This document shows positions 7,473 to 12,857 of a stretch of 12,857 bases of DNA, piece after piece (positions within the stretch are counted from its first letter, which is position 1; each line of letters opens with the position of its first letter). The translations under genes were made by a program, and so were the position numbers. The stretch is from Chitinophagaceae bacterium UBA5175 (lineage in GTDB: Bacteria > Bacteroidota > Bacteroidia > Chitinophagales > Chitinophagaceae). Location of the stretch: the NCBI GenBank assembly GCA_002413325.1, contig DHWT01000096.1, forward strand, positions 1 through 12,857, given 5' to 3'. A model generated the notes under the pieces. The model did no database searches and had not been told where the DNA came from. It was given only the letters and a program-made list of their open reading frames with translations.

Positions 7473-8525
7473 ATGCCCTATTTTCATCAGTCCGTCTGCA
7501 TATCACCACAAAATAGTTTTCCGGAAACGGATCTTTCCCGGATCCGGGAATCGAAAAATAACTGGCTGGAAGCTACAGAACCAGATTATCCCGGCATACC
7601 GGCCGCTGTAAAAAGAAGGATGGGCAAATCGGTACGAATGGCCGTGGGTGCATCGATTCCCCTGCTGAAAAAATTTCCGCCACCCGACGGCATGGTGATT
7701 GCAACGGCCAACGGAGGTATGGAGGACTGCATCCGGTTTTTAAATCAGATCCACGAATATAAGGAAGGTCTGCTGACACCGGGCAGTTTTGTGCAGAGCA
7801 CATCCAATGCGGCGGCGGCTCAGATTGCCATCCTGACAAAAAACCACAATTATAATATTACCCATGTGCATCGCGGCCTGGCTTTTGAAAATGCCCTGCT
7901 GGATGTGGTGATGTTATTAAAGGAAAATCCACAGGCCGGTTACCTGTTGGGTTCCACCGATGAAATTTCTGCCTACAATTATAATATTGACCGGATTGCC
8001 GGATGGTTCCGGGATGAGCCCGTTTTGAACACCGGATTATTTGAAAAACCGGCCAAAGGGACCATCGCCGGTGAAGGGGCATTTATGGTTTGGATGAATA
8101 ATGAGCGCACGGCGGCTCAGGCAGAAATGATGGCTGTGAAAACCATACATACCGTGGATCCCGGGCTTGTATTAAAAACCATGGAAAAATTTCTTTCGGA
8201 AAATTTGCCATCCGGTGAAACGCCGGATCTGGTTCTGACGGGCGAAAACGGAGATATCAGGATGGCTCCCTATATTGATATTGTTGAATCTTATTTCAAT
8301 GAATCGGTTCCTGTTGCCCGGTTCAAACACTTCTGCGGAGAATATTGCACGGCATCTTCCTTTGCCTGCTGGCTCGCCATTCAGATCGTACAGTGTGGCT
8401 TCGTACCTCCGCTGCTGATTAAGAAAAAAGGCAGCCGCTCTTCCTGTAAACGCATCCTGATTTATAATAACTACCGGGACATACAACACGCTTTTATACT
8501 GATCTCAGCCGTTGAACGTGTTTAA
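7473..8525 (+). CDS. Ketosynthase-like chain-length-factor partner, lacking catalytic residues
   Basis: A 350-residue thiolase-fold protein of the beta-ketoacyl synthase N-terminal-like kind. Aligned by eye with the preceding ketosynthase, the nucleophile region reads FVQSTSNAAAAQIAI (106-120), with Thr110 where the cysteine should be. The region corresponding to KSLTGHTLGAAG reads KHFCGEYCTASS (285-296), with Glu290 in place of the second catalytic histidine. The first histidine motif (AHGTGT) is replaced by LTGENGD (255-261). The protein is thus very probably inactive as a condensing enzyme and acts as the heterodimer partner that shapes chain length, as in KS/CLF pairs of aryl-polyene and type II PKS systems. 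Spacing is three bases from the KS stop. It is the last gene of the operon; a convergent gene ends 24 bases beyond. Confidence 0.85.
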   Translation: MPYFHQSVCISPQNSFPETDLSRIRESKNNWLEATEPDYPGIPAAVKRRMGKSVRMAVGASIPLLKKFPPPDGMVIATANGGMEDCIRFLNQIHEYKEGLLTPGSFVQSTSNAAAAQIAILTKNHNYNITHVHRGLAFENALLDVVMLLKENPQAGYLLGSTDEISAYNYNIDRIAGWFRDEPVLNTGLFEKPAKGTIAGEGAFMVWMNNERTAAQAEMMAVKTIHTVDPGLVLKTMEKFLSENLPSGETPDLVLTGENGDIRMAPYIDIVESYFNESVPVARFKHFCGEYCTASSFACWLAIQIVQCGFVPPLLIKKKGSRSSCKRILIYNNYRDIQHAFILISAVERV

Positions 8526-8538
8526 TGACACATGTCAT
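8525..8538. repeat. Short inverted repeat between convergent genes
   Basis: ATGACA (8525-8530) and its reverse complement TGTCAT (8533-8538) flank a two-base centre in the 24-base gap between the operon's last gene and the convergent permease. As RNA it would give a five-pair stem with a four-base loop. There is no T-run on either side, so a terminator role is weak; no better transcription stop was found in this gap. Confidence 0.3.
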
Positions 8539-8549
8539 GGGCTTAAGGC

Positions 8550-9869
8550 CTAATGCATTTTTTCCTTTCTGTTGTTTCTGATAAAAACCCATACAACCGG
8601 TGCTGAAAGGATGGCCAGGATGGCAATCACCGCTGCCTGAAGATTTTCTGCCGAGCCGACCAGCGCACCACCCAGCGCAACGCCAAATACCAGTATGGGC
8701 GCCAGGCAAAGCAGGATCAGGCCTTTTTTCTGCAAAGGGATCCTGAAGGGGCGGTCGTCGCCAGAAGCTGTTTTCCTCAACCGGATCATGGCGGCAAATT
8801 CAAGAGATATTCCGGCAGTATACAGGCAGATATCCATGATGAGTAAATCTGCAAGCGATCTCAGAACGAGCAGGCTCACAATGGACGAACATACGATGAT
8901 GGAAATATAGGGTGTCTGGTATTGGGGGTGAAGTTTTGTAAATACTTTGGGGAGCAGTTTGTCCTTTCCCATAACGGCGGGCACCCTGGAAACCGAAAGC
9001 ATCACGGCGCTGAAAATGCCCAGCATACTGGCCATTCCTCCCATGGAAAGCATGGCTCCCAGCGAGTTTCCCCCGATCAGGGTCCCGAGATAGGGAATCC
9101 CTTTTTCAGCAAATACGGCACCGGGTATTCCGGAATGCAGCGCCAGGTAAGTGAAAGAAAGGTAAAACAGGTAGACGCCTGAAAAAGCCAGGAGGATGGC
9201 TGTCAGGTAGGAACGTACAGGCCGCTTCACTTCACCGGCATAAGTAGTGGCGTTATCCCAGCCGATACAATTCCACATGATGGTAAACAGGGCCATGCTG
9301 AGTGAGCTGATACCGGTATGCGCGTGCGGTGCCGTATAAACCGGGTGTAAAAAACCGGTGAAAAACAAAATCAAAAAAGGGATCATGACGGCTGCCGTGA
9401 GGAATAATGCGGTTCTTCCCACCGGAACAATACCGCGGATATTCAGGGCTGCGATGAGCCAGATTACGGCTAGACAAACCGGCGTTTTATACATTTCAAT
9501 CTGGGGAAAGAAAAAGGCGGCATATTCCACAAAAAAAACGGGATAGATTGCGAGGTCTACAAAAGAATACAGCCAGCTCCACCAGCCTTCCATAAACGCC
9601 CAGCGGATTCCCAGCCCGCGTTTTACCCATTCATAATAACCTCCTTCCACCGGCATCATACTGTTGAGTTCAAGTACCACCAGGATCATGGGGATATCCC
9701 AGAGCAGGGGCGTGACCATCAAAAGGGGGATGGCATAACTGCCTGCATATCCGATCAGGGGTTCGAGGCCGTAGGGTCCGCCGGATACGGTAAAGAAAAT
9801 GACGGCCGCCAGGGGCAGCACGCTGATTTTACGTATAATTTGGGGAACGCGGACAGTGCCAGATTTCAT
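8550..9869 (-). CDS. APC-superfamily amino acid/polyamine permease
   Basis: A 439-residue, strongly hydrophobic protein with about twelve membrane segments. The first segment contains FFTVSGGPYGLE (25-36) and the following loop PVEGGYYEWV (73-82). SGGPYG(L/I)E and EGGYxxWV are typical of the polyamine-uptake/LAT-like branch of the APC superfamily, known best from plants and protozoa, rather than of bacterial lysine or GABA permeases. Hence uptake or exchange of an amino acid or polyamine by a proton- or substrate-coupled mechanism is likely; the exact substrate cannot be read. Start: ATG at 9869-9867; a TTG three codons upstream (9878) is less likely. No clear Shine-Dalgarno is present. It converges on the pigment operon and is divergent from the tRNA gene, so it is transcribed separately. 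Confidence 0.9.
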   Translation of the reverse strand: MKSGTVRVPQIIRKISVLPLAAVIFFTVSGGPYGLEPLIGYAGSYAIPLLMVTPLLWDIPMILVVLELNSMMPVEGGYYEWVKRGLGIRWAFMEGWWSWLYSFVDLAIYPVFFVEYAAFFFPQIEMYKTPVCLAVIWLIAALNIRGIVPVGRTALFLTAAVMIPFLILFFTGFLHPVYTAPHAHTGISSLSMALFTIMWNCIGWDNATTYAGEVKRPVRSYLTAILLAFSGVYLFYLSFTYLALHSGIPGAVFAEKGIPYLGTLIGGNSLGAMLSMGGMASMLGIFSAVMLSVSRVPAVMGKDKLLPKVFTKLHPQYQTPYISIIVCSSIVSLLVLRSLADLLIMDICLYTAGISLEFAAMIRLRKTASGDDRPFRIPLQKKGLILLCLAPILVFGVALGGALVGSAENLQAAVIAILAILSAPVVWVFIRNNRKEKMH

Positions 9870-9933
9870 CCAGGTCAAAATGTTCGCAACAATACAACAA
9901 AAATCAAAGGCAGGGCCGTGGAGGCTCGTGTTT

Positions 9934-9962
9934 TTTGCTTAAAAGTTTTCGGCGTATATTTG
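9934..9962 (+). promoter_or_regulatory. Bacteroidota-type promoter for tRNA-Arg
   Basis: TTTG at 9934-9937 and TATATTTG at 9955-9962 are separated by 17 bases. They match the -33 TTTG and -7 TAnnTTTG elements known for the primary sigma factor of Bacteroidota. The predicted start, a few bases downstream, lies about 35 bases before the mature tRNA 5' end, leaving a short leader for RNase P removal. Confidence 0.6.
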
Positions 9963-10002
9963 CCGCCCTTGGCGACGGAATCCTACAATTTCCGCGCCGG
10001 AC

Positions 10003-10076
10003 GGCCCCGTAGCTCAATTGAATAGAGCATTTGACTACGGATCAAAAGGTTTCAGGTTTGAATCCTGACGGGGTCA
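10003..10076 (+). tRNA. tRNA-Arg (anticodon ACG)
   Basis: A complete 74-base cloverleaf. The acceptor stem GGCCCCG (10003-10009) pairs with CGGGGTC (10069-10075), with one G-U pair. The D-stem is GCTC (10012-10015)/GAGC (10025-10028). The anticodon stem TTTGA/TCAAA (10030-10034/10042-10046) encloses loop CTACGGA with anticodon ACG at 10037-10039. The T-arm is TCAGG-TTTGAAT-CCTGA (10052-10068). The discriminator is A at 10076. CCA is not encoded and must be added. ACG, with A34 normally deaminated to inosine, reads CGU, CGC and CGA arginine codons. Confidence 0.95.
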
Positions 10077-10082
10077 CTAAAC

Positions 10083-10115
10083 AAACCCGCTCGCAGAGCG
10101 GGTTTTGTAGTTTTT
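10083..10115 (+). terminator. Intrinsic terminator of tRNA-Arg
   Basis: A perfect ten-base-pair stem, AAACCCGCTC (10083-10092) with GAGCGGGTTT (10096-10105), closes a three-base loop. It is followed by a T-rich stretch ending in TTTTT (10111-10115). It starts seven bases after the tRNA discriminator, so it should end the tRNA transcript. The A-run on its 5' side could also allow some termination from the opposite strand. Confidence 0.88.
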
Positions 10116-10302
10116 AGACGTTAAAGTGTAATCCCAAAATAAGCGTTGGATTCACTATTGGAGCCCAAGGAACTGCCCTGAATATAGACTTATCATGGCT
10201 AAGATTTCTTTCTTGGATTTTGAAAGCAGCCAAATCGCAGATAAGAAAAAAGCATAAAAAGATATTCATTAAATAAATCTGATTGTTAAAGAACTGGGAC
10301 AT
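10114..10302 (-). pseudogene. Possible gene remnant: 62-codon frame with outer-membrane-like C-terminus
   Basis: This frame encodes 62 residues beginning MSQFFNNQIYLMNIFLCFFLICDL, a hydrophobic stretch that could pass for a signal sequence, and ending in NPTLILGLHFNV, an alternating hydrophobic tail like the last strand of outer-membrane proteins. It ends right at the T-run of the tRNA terminator, converging on the tRNA. It is too short for a complete barrel and has no clear ribosome-binding site, so a decayed fragment is the best reading. It may equally be a chance frame; no family is assigned. Confidence 0.25.
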
Positions 10303-10378
10303 TCAAATCCAGTTGCCCTAATTTACTCTTAGATAACAAGGACATGAAACTAAAGACGATGGATGCTATTTTTGCATT
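10117..10378. other. AT-rich intergenic region between tRNA terminator and hydrolase gene
   Basis: About 260 bases without a convincing gene. It contains the possible remnant on the minus strand described separately and, near its right end, a 14-codon leader frame on the plus strand (ATG 10344, stop 10386-10388) preceded by AAGGA. A TATTTTTG element at 10367-10374 resembles the Bacteroidota -7 box but has no TTTG partner upstream and would start transcription at or beside the hydrolase ATG. Nothing else was recognised. Confidence 0.5.
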
Positions 10379-11272
10379 ATGCGACTGATACTTTCATTGT
10401 TCTTATTTGCGCTATTATTTTACGCAAATGTGCCTACCTATGCACAGGATAATAGTGGAGCTGTTGTTTTACATTTTCATTCCTCACATACTTCATTCCC
10501 CGATAGCAGCAGGATTAAAGGTCATGTTGGAGACAGTGTTTTTTACAGTGCCGTTGATCATTACAGTGATAGCACTGTGCTCATCATCGCCCCTAAAGAC
10601 CTGGATGCTGGCAGGAAGGTTGATATGATTTTTTGGTTTCATGGCTGGCATAATAATATTGACAATACCGCCGCATACTACCAGCTTACCAGACAATTTA
10701 TAGCTTCAAAAATTAATGCCGTTTTGGTTTTGCCAGAAGCGGCCAAAGATGCTGCAGATAGCTATGGCGGCAAATTGGAAAAGCCAGGTGTGTTTAAGGC
10801 CCTGGTAGATGATGTTTTAAAAGAGCTTAAAAACAGACATATTATAGGCGGGAATTGCAAACCTGGACATATTTTACTTGGTGGGCACAGCGGTGGCGGA
10901 GAAGTAATGGCCTATATTATTGAAAATGGACAAATCAAAATAAATGAAGCCGTACTTTTTGATGCCTTGTATGATGGAACTGGTAAATTTTTGATCTGGA
11001 TTAAGGATGATACAACCAATCGCTTTATTCACTTATATACCGATTATGGATACGGCCCAAAGGACGAAAGCCAAAAAATGGTGAAACTGCTTACGCAGGA
11101 ACAAATCCCATATTTAGAAACTGAAGAATCCATGTTAACTCCGTTGGATTTACAAAACTACAGGCTGGTTTACATACACAGTCTAAGGCAACATAATGAC
11201 ATTATTTTCAACCCTGATAATTTTAAGCTTTTATTTGAGAACAGCCCTTTTTTAAAGAAATTGAAAGACTAA
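10379..11272 (+). CDS. Secreted alpha/beta-hydrolase-like protein
   Basis: A 297-residue protein with a signal peptide (MRLILSLFLFALLFYANVPT..., likely cut after YAQ, residue 23), so it is exported to the periplasm or outside. The mature part shows alpha/beta-hydrolase features: strand MIFWFHGWHNN (83-93), which supplies the oxyanion-hole region; nucleophile elbow GGHSGGGE with Ser171; a probable acid in the LFDALYDG segment (Asp196); and a candidate catalytic His272 in RQHNDII. The substrate is unknown; esterase, peptidase or carbohydrate-esterase activity are all possible. The gene is clearly AT-richer than the pigment operon and stands alone between tRNA-Arg and a convergent gene, which suggests acquisition by transfer. 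Its ATG overlaps the end of a 14-codon leader frame. No terminator of its own was identified. Confidence 0.82.
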   Translation: MRLILSLFLFALLFYANVPTYAQDNSGAVVLHFHSSHTSFPDSSRIKGHVGDSVFYSAVDHYSDSTVLIIAPKDLDAGRKVDMIFWFHGWHNNIDNTAAYYQLTRQFIASKINAVLVLPEAAKDAADSYGGKLEKPGVFKALVDDVLKELKNRHIIGGNCKPGHILLGGHSGGGEVMAYIIENGQIKINEAVLFDALYDGTGKFLIWIKDDTTNRFIHLYTDYGYGPKDESQKMVKLLTQEQIPYLETEESMLTPLDLQNYRLVYIHSLRQHNDIIFNPDNFKLLFENSPFLKKLKD

Positions 11273-11440
11273 AAATTAAATGAACAATTAGGGTCTCCAT
11301 TTGAATCTGACTTCTCATATGTTGAGTATGTTTTCTTTCAGTTTTGACATGGTGTTTCCTTTTAAAAGAACAGTTCATATGGATGTTATTATCTTCATGC
11401 CAACGCTCATATGACACTCATCTTGCATAATTACAATTAG
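11273..11440. other. AT-rich noncoding region
   Basis: No convincing gene is present. CATATG occurs three times (11316-11321, 11375-11380 and 11408-11413), without a shared longer repeat. On the minus strand an 11-codon frame (ATG 11350-11348, stop 11317-11315) is preceded by AAAGGA at good spacing and reads MSKLKENILNI, like the first residues of many XRE-type regulators; it could be a stub of a lost gene or chance. Confidence 0.35.
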
Positions 11441-11468
11441 TAAAAAGAATGCCGGAAAATCATTCCGG
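11441..11468 (-). terminator. Intrinsic terminator of the heme lipoprotein gene
   Basis: On the minus strand, CCGGAA (11468-11463) pairs with TTCCGG (11457-11452) around a five-base loop. After a short ATTC-like spacer a run of five T follows (11446-11442). It begins five bases after the stop codon of the lipoprotein gene. The stem is only six pairs, so termination may be partial. Confidence 0.6.
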
Positions 11469-11472
11469 ACTG

Positions 11473-12069
11473 TCAGTCCTTACCAGCCATTTGCTTCGTA
11501 AAAACGATATGCCACATACCTCTTAAATCACCTGCTTTATAGCCTTTCGCTCTATCTGCCGGATATAAAGAATCTATAACCGTCAGCAACTCTTTTGAAA
11601 TTTCCTTTCCGGGTGTGCCATGACAGTTTAAACACATGGGCTGGATAAAAATGGGTTTGTAATAGTGGAATTCATTGTTTCGTGAAATCAATACCGATTT
11701 TAATGAATCTTTCTTTGCAACCTGGTCCCGGTATTTTTCCCAAACAGCCTGGTCGAATGCGGACAGCGTATTTTCGGGATTTCTGTTTTTATCCGTTACA
11801 CGCCCTACAGTAATCCCTTCCGATGCATACATACCTGTAATGGGTTTTGCCTGTACATTGCATAACATCAATGCTCCGGACAATCCCTTTGTACTGATGG
11901 CTTTTATCACAGTTTTACGCAGGGTGTCAAAAGTGATTTTTACTATACTGTCGCCCTGTTTCAGGTAAACTGCGGCCTGATCATCGTTCTGCACGCTATT
12001 ACCTGCGTCCTTGTTATTACAGGCAATAAAAATGAATAATAAGAATGAAATAAATGTAATCCTTTTCAT
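11473..12069 (-). CDS. Heme-binding lipoprotein of the DUF3365 / Tll0287-like type
   Basis: A 198-residue lipoprotein precursor: signal MKRITFISFLLFIFIAC with lipobox FIAC (Cys17), so the protein is lipid-anchored facing the periplasm. A single c-type heme motif CLNCH (146-150) lies in IQPMCLNCHG. The region before it (AVWEKYRDQVAKKDSL..., HYYKPIFIQP) matches the DUF3365/Tll0287-like layout, in which one heme c sits in a PAS-like alpha/beta domain; the KGYKAGDLRGMWHI end (175-188) is also typical. Such domains act as redox or gas sensors, or as small electron carriers; no signalling domain is fused here, so a stand-alone electron-transfer or sensing role is likely but unproven. Start ATG 12069 has AAGGA six bases upstream. 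It follows the PLP-enzyme gene by 39 bases and may share its transcript. Confidence 0.85.
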   Translation of the reverse strand: MKRITFISFLLFIFIACNNKDAGNSVQNDDQAAVYLKQGDSIVKITFDTLRKTVIKAISTKGLSGALMLCNVQAKPITGMYASEGITVGRVTDKNRNPENTLSAFDQAVWEKYRDQVAKKDSLKSVLISRNNEFHYYKPIFIQPMCLNCHGTPGKEISKELLTVIDSLYPADRAKGYKAGDLRGMWHIVFTKQMAGKD

Positions 12070-12108
12070 GGGAAATCCTTTTAAATAATGACTTACTTCA
12101 GATGCGCA

Positions 12109-12857
12109 TCAAACCACCTTCAATGCCTGTTCTATATCCTGTATAATATCCTCCCGGTTTTCTATGCCAACACTGATTCTTACCATTTTCTCCGTAATCC
12201 CGAGCCTGTTTTTTTCCTCGGCCGGCTCGTCGGCATGCGTCATGGTGAAAGGGTGTTCCGCAAGGCTTTCAGTACCTCCAAGACTTACCGCCAGTTTAAT
12301 ATGCCTGAGATGGTTTAAAAAAGTGAAAGCTTCTTTTTCCCCGCCTTTAACATCAAAGCTCAGCATGGCACCATTACTGAGGTATTGTTTCTCTAAAATG
12401 GCTGTCTGGCCTGGGTTGTTAATTTTTGTAAAACCCAGGTAATACACTTTTTCCACTTTTGGATGCTGCAGAAGATAATGGGCCACTTTTTCGGCATTGG
12501 CCGCTGCAGCTTCCATTCTGATTTTTAAGGTTTCCAGGCTGCGCATCAGCAGCCAGCTGGTATGCGGATCAATCATGGTGCCAAAAACAGTTCGGCTTCT
12601 TTTAATGGATTTAATGGTCTCCCTGCTTCCAATAGCAGCCCCCGCAATCAGGTCACTGTGTCCCCCGATATATTTTGTTGCAGAATACAATACAATATCT
12701 GCCCCGTGTTTAAGGGGGTGCTGCCATAAGGGTCCCATATATGTATTATCAACGGCCACCATGACTTTCTTTCCGGGGGTTGAGTATTTGGCAGCAATCC
12801 GGCTGCACATTTCAATATCAATTAAATCGTTTGTGGGATTTGCAGGTGTTTCTGCAT
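12109..12857 (-). CDS. PLP-dependent Cys/Met metabolism enzyme (cystathionine gamma-synthase/lyase type), 5' end outside window
   Basis: About 249 codons of the C-terminal part are visible; the frame continues past the right edge, beginning AETPANPTNDLIDIE, the family's E(S/T)PxNPT motif. Further hallmarks are VDNTYMGPLWQHPL (the Asp contacts the PLP pyridine nitrogen), YSATKYIGGHSD with the PLP-binding lysine codon at 12673-12675, SLGGTESLAEHP and MTHADEP near the C-terminus. These identify the trans-sulfuration family: cystathionine gamma-synthase, gamma-lyase, beta-lyase or O-acetylhomoserine sulfhydrylase. Members cannot be told apart safely by eye, and the N-terminal part is missing. An internal ATG at 12810 is not the start because conserved sequence precedes it. 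The heme lipoprotein gene follows in the same direction. Confidence 0.9.
   Translation of the reverse strand, partial: AETPANPTNDLIDIEMCSRIAAKYSTPGKKVMVAVDNTYMGPLWQHPLKHGADIVLYSATKYIGGHSDLIAGAAIGSRETIKSIKRSRTVFGTMIDPHTSWLLMRSLETLKIRMEAAAANAEKVAHYLLQHPKVEKVYYLGFTKINNPGQTAILEKQYLSNGAMLSFDVKGGEKEAFTFLNHLRHIKLAVSLGGTESLAEHPFTMTHADEPAEEKNRLGITEKMVRISVGIENREDIIQDIEQALKVV

Noticed and set aside
8922..9546. Plus-strand frames opposite the permease
   Set aside because: They are shadows of a gene with clear membrane segments and APC motifs on the minus strand.
11299..11312. TTTGAATCTGAC-like match to the tRNA-Arg T-arm as a possible attachment-site duplicate
   Set aside because: The match is short and interrupted relative to the tRNA (TTTGAATCCTGAC) and lacks the rest of the 3' end; chance is more likely.
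11316..11413. Three CATATG sites as operator repeats
   Set aside because: CATATG is a simple palindrome in AT-rich DNA; flanks are not shared and spacing is irregular.
11223..11417. 64-codon minus-strand frame after the hydrolase gene
   Set aside because: It overlaps the hydrolase 3' end, has low-complexity His/Lys-rich composition and no recognisable motif.

Overview
The window looks like a chromosomal piece of a Bacteroidota bacterium, probably from the Chitinophagaceae or a related group. Reasons: a darA/darB pair beside a type II ketosynthase set, as in flexirubin and aryl-polyene pigment loci; few strong Shine-Dalgarno sites; a TAnnTTTG-type promoter before the tRNA; and a short-spaced lipoprotein signal typical of the phylum. 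The genus assignment is inference.

Region 1 (about 1-8525, + strand) is one tightly packed operon of ten genes. Gaps are at most 42 bases and several genes overlap or abut. The order is: a conserved helical protein of unknown function (5' end uncertain, next to a heptanucleotide tandem repeat), a flavodoxin-fold DarA-like aromatase, a KAS III-like DarB, a small protein with an HTH-like C-terminus, a BtrH-like cysteine acyltransferase, an ABC ATPase and its ABC-2 permease, an acyl carrier protein, an active ketosynthase, and a ketosynthase-like chain-length-factor partner without catalytic residues. The likely logic is that ACP plus KS/CLF extend an ACP-bound polyene acid, DarB and DarA make the dialkylresorcinol, the BtrH-like enzyme may join acyl group and acceptor, and the ABC pair moves the lipid product or a precursor. 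Ketoreductase, dehydratase, starter-ligase and methyltransferase genes expected of a complete flexirubin locus are not in the window and may lie upstream.

Region 2 (8550-9869, - strand) is a convergent APC-superfamily permease resembling plant and protozoan polyamine/LAT-type carriers. Upstream of it and divergent lies tRNA-Arg(ACG) with a recognisable promoter and a strong intrinsic terminator.

Region 3 (about 10117-11440) is visibly AT-richer than the pigment operon (19 G+C of 60 bases at 11101-11160 against 28 of 60 at 6061-6120). It holds a secreted alpha/beta-hydrolase gene, a short reading frame that may be a gene remnant, and noncoding sequence. Its position just past a tRNA gene suggests acquired DNA, but no attachment-site duplication was seen.

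Region 4 (11441-12857, - strand) holds a c-type-heme lipoprotein of the DUF3365/Tll0287-like kind with its terminator, preceded by the 3' part of a PLP-dependent Cys/Met-metabolism enzyme that runs off the window edge.
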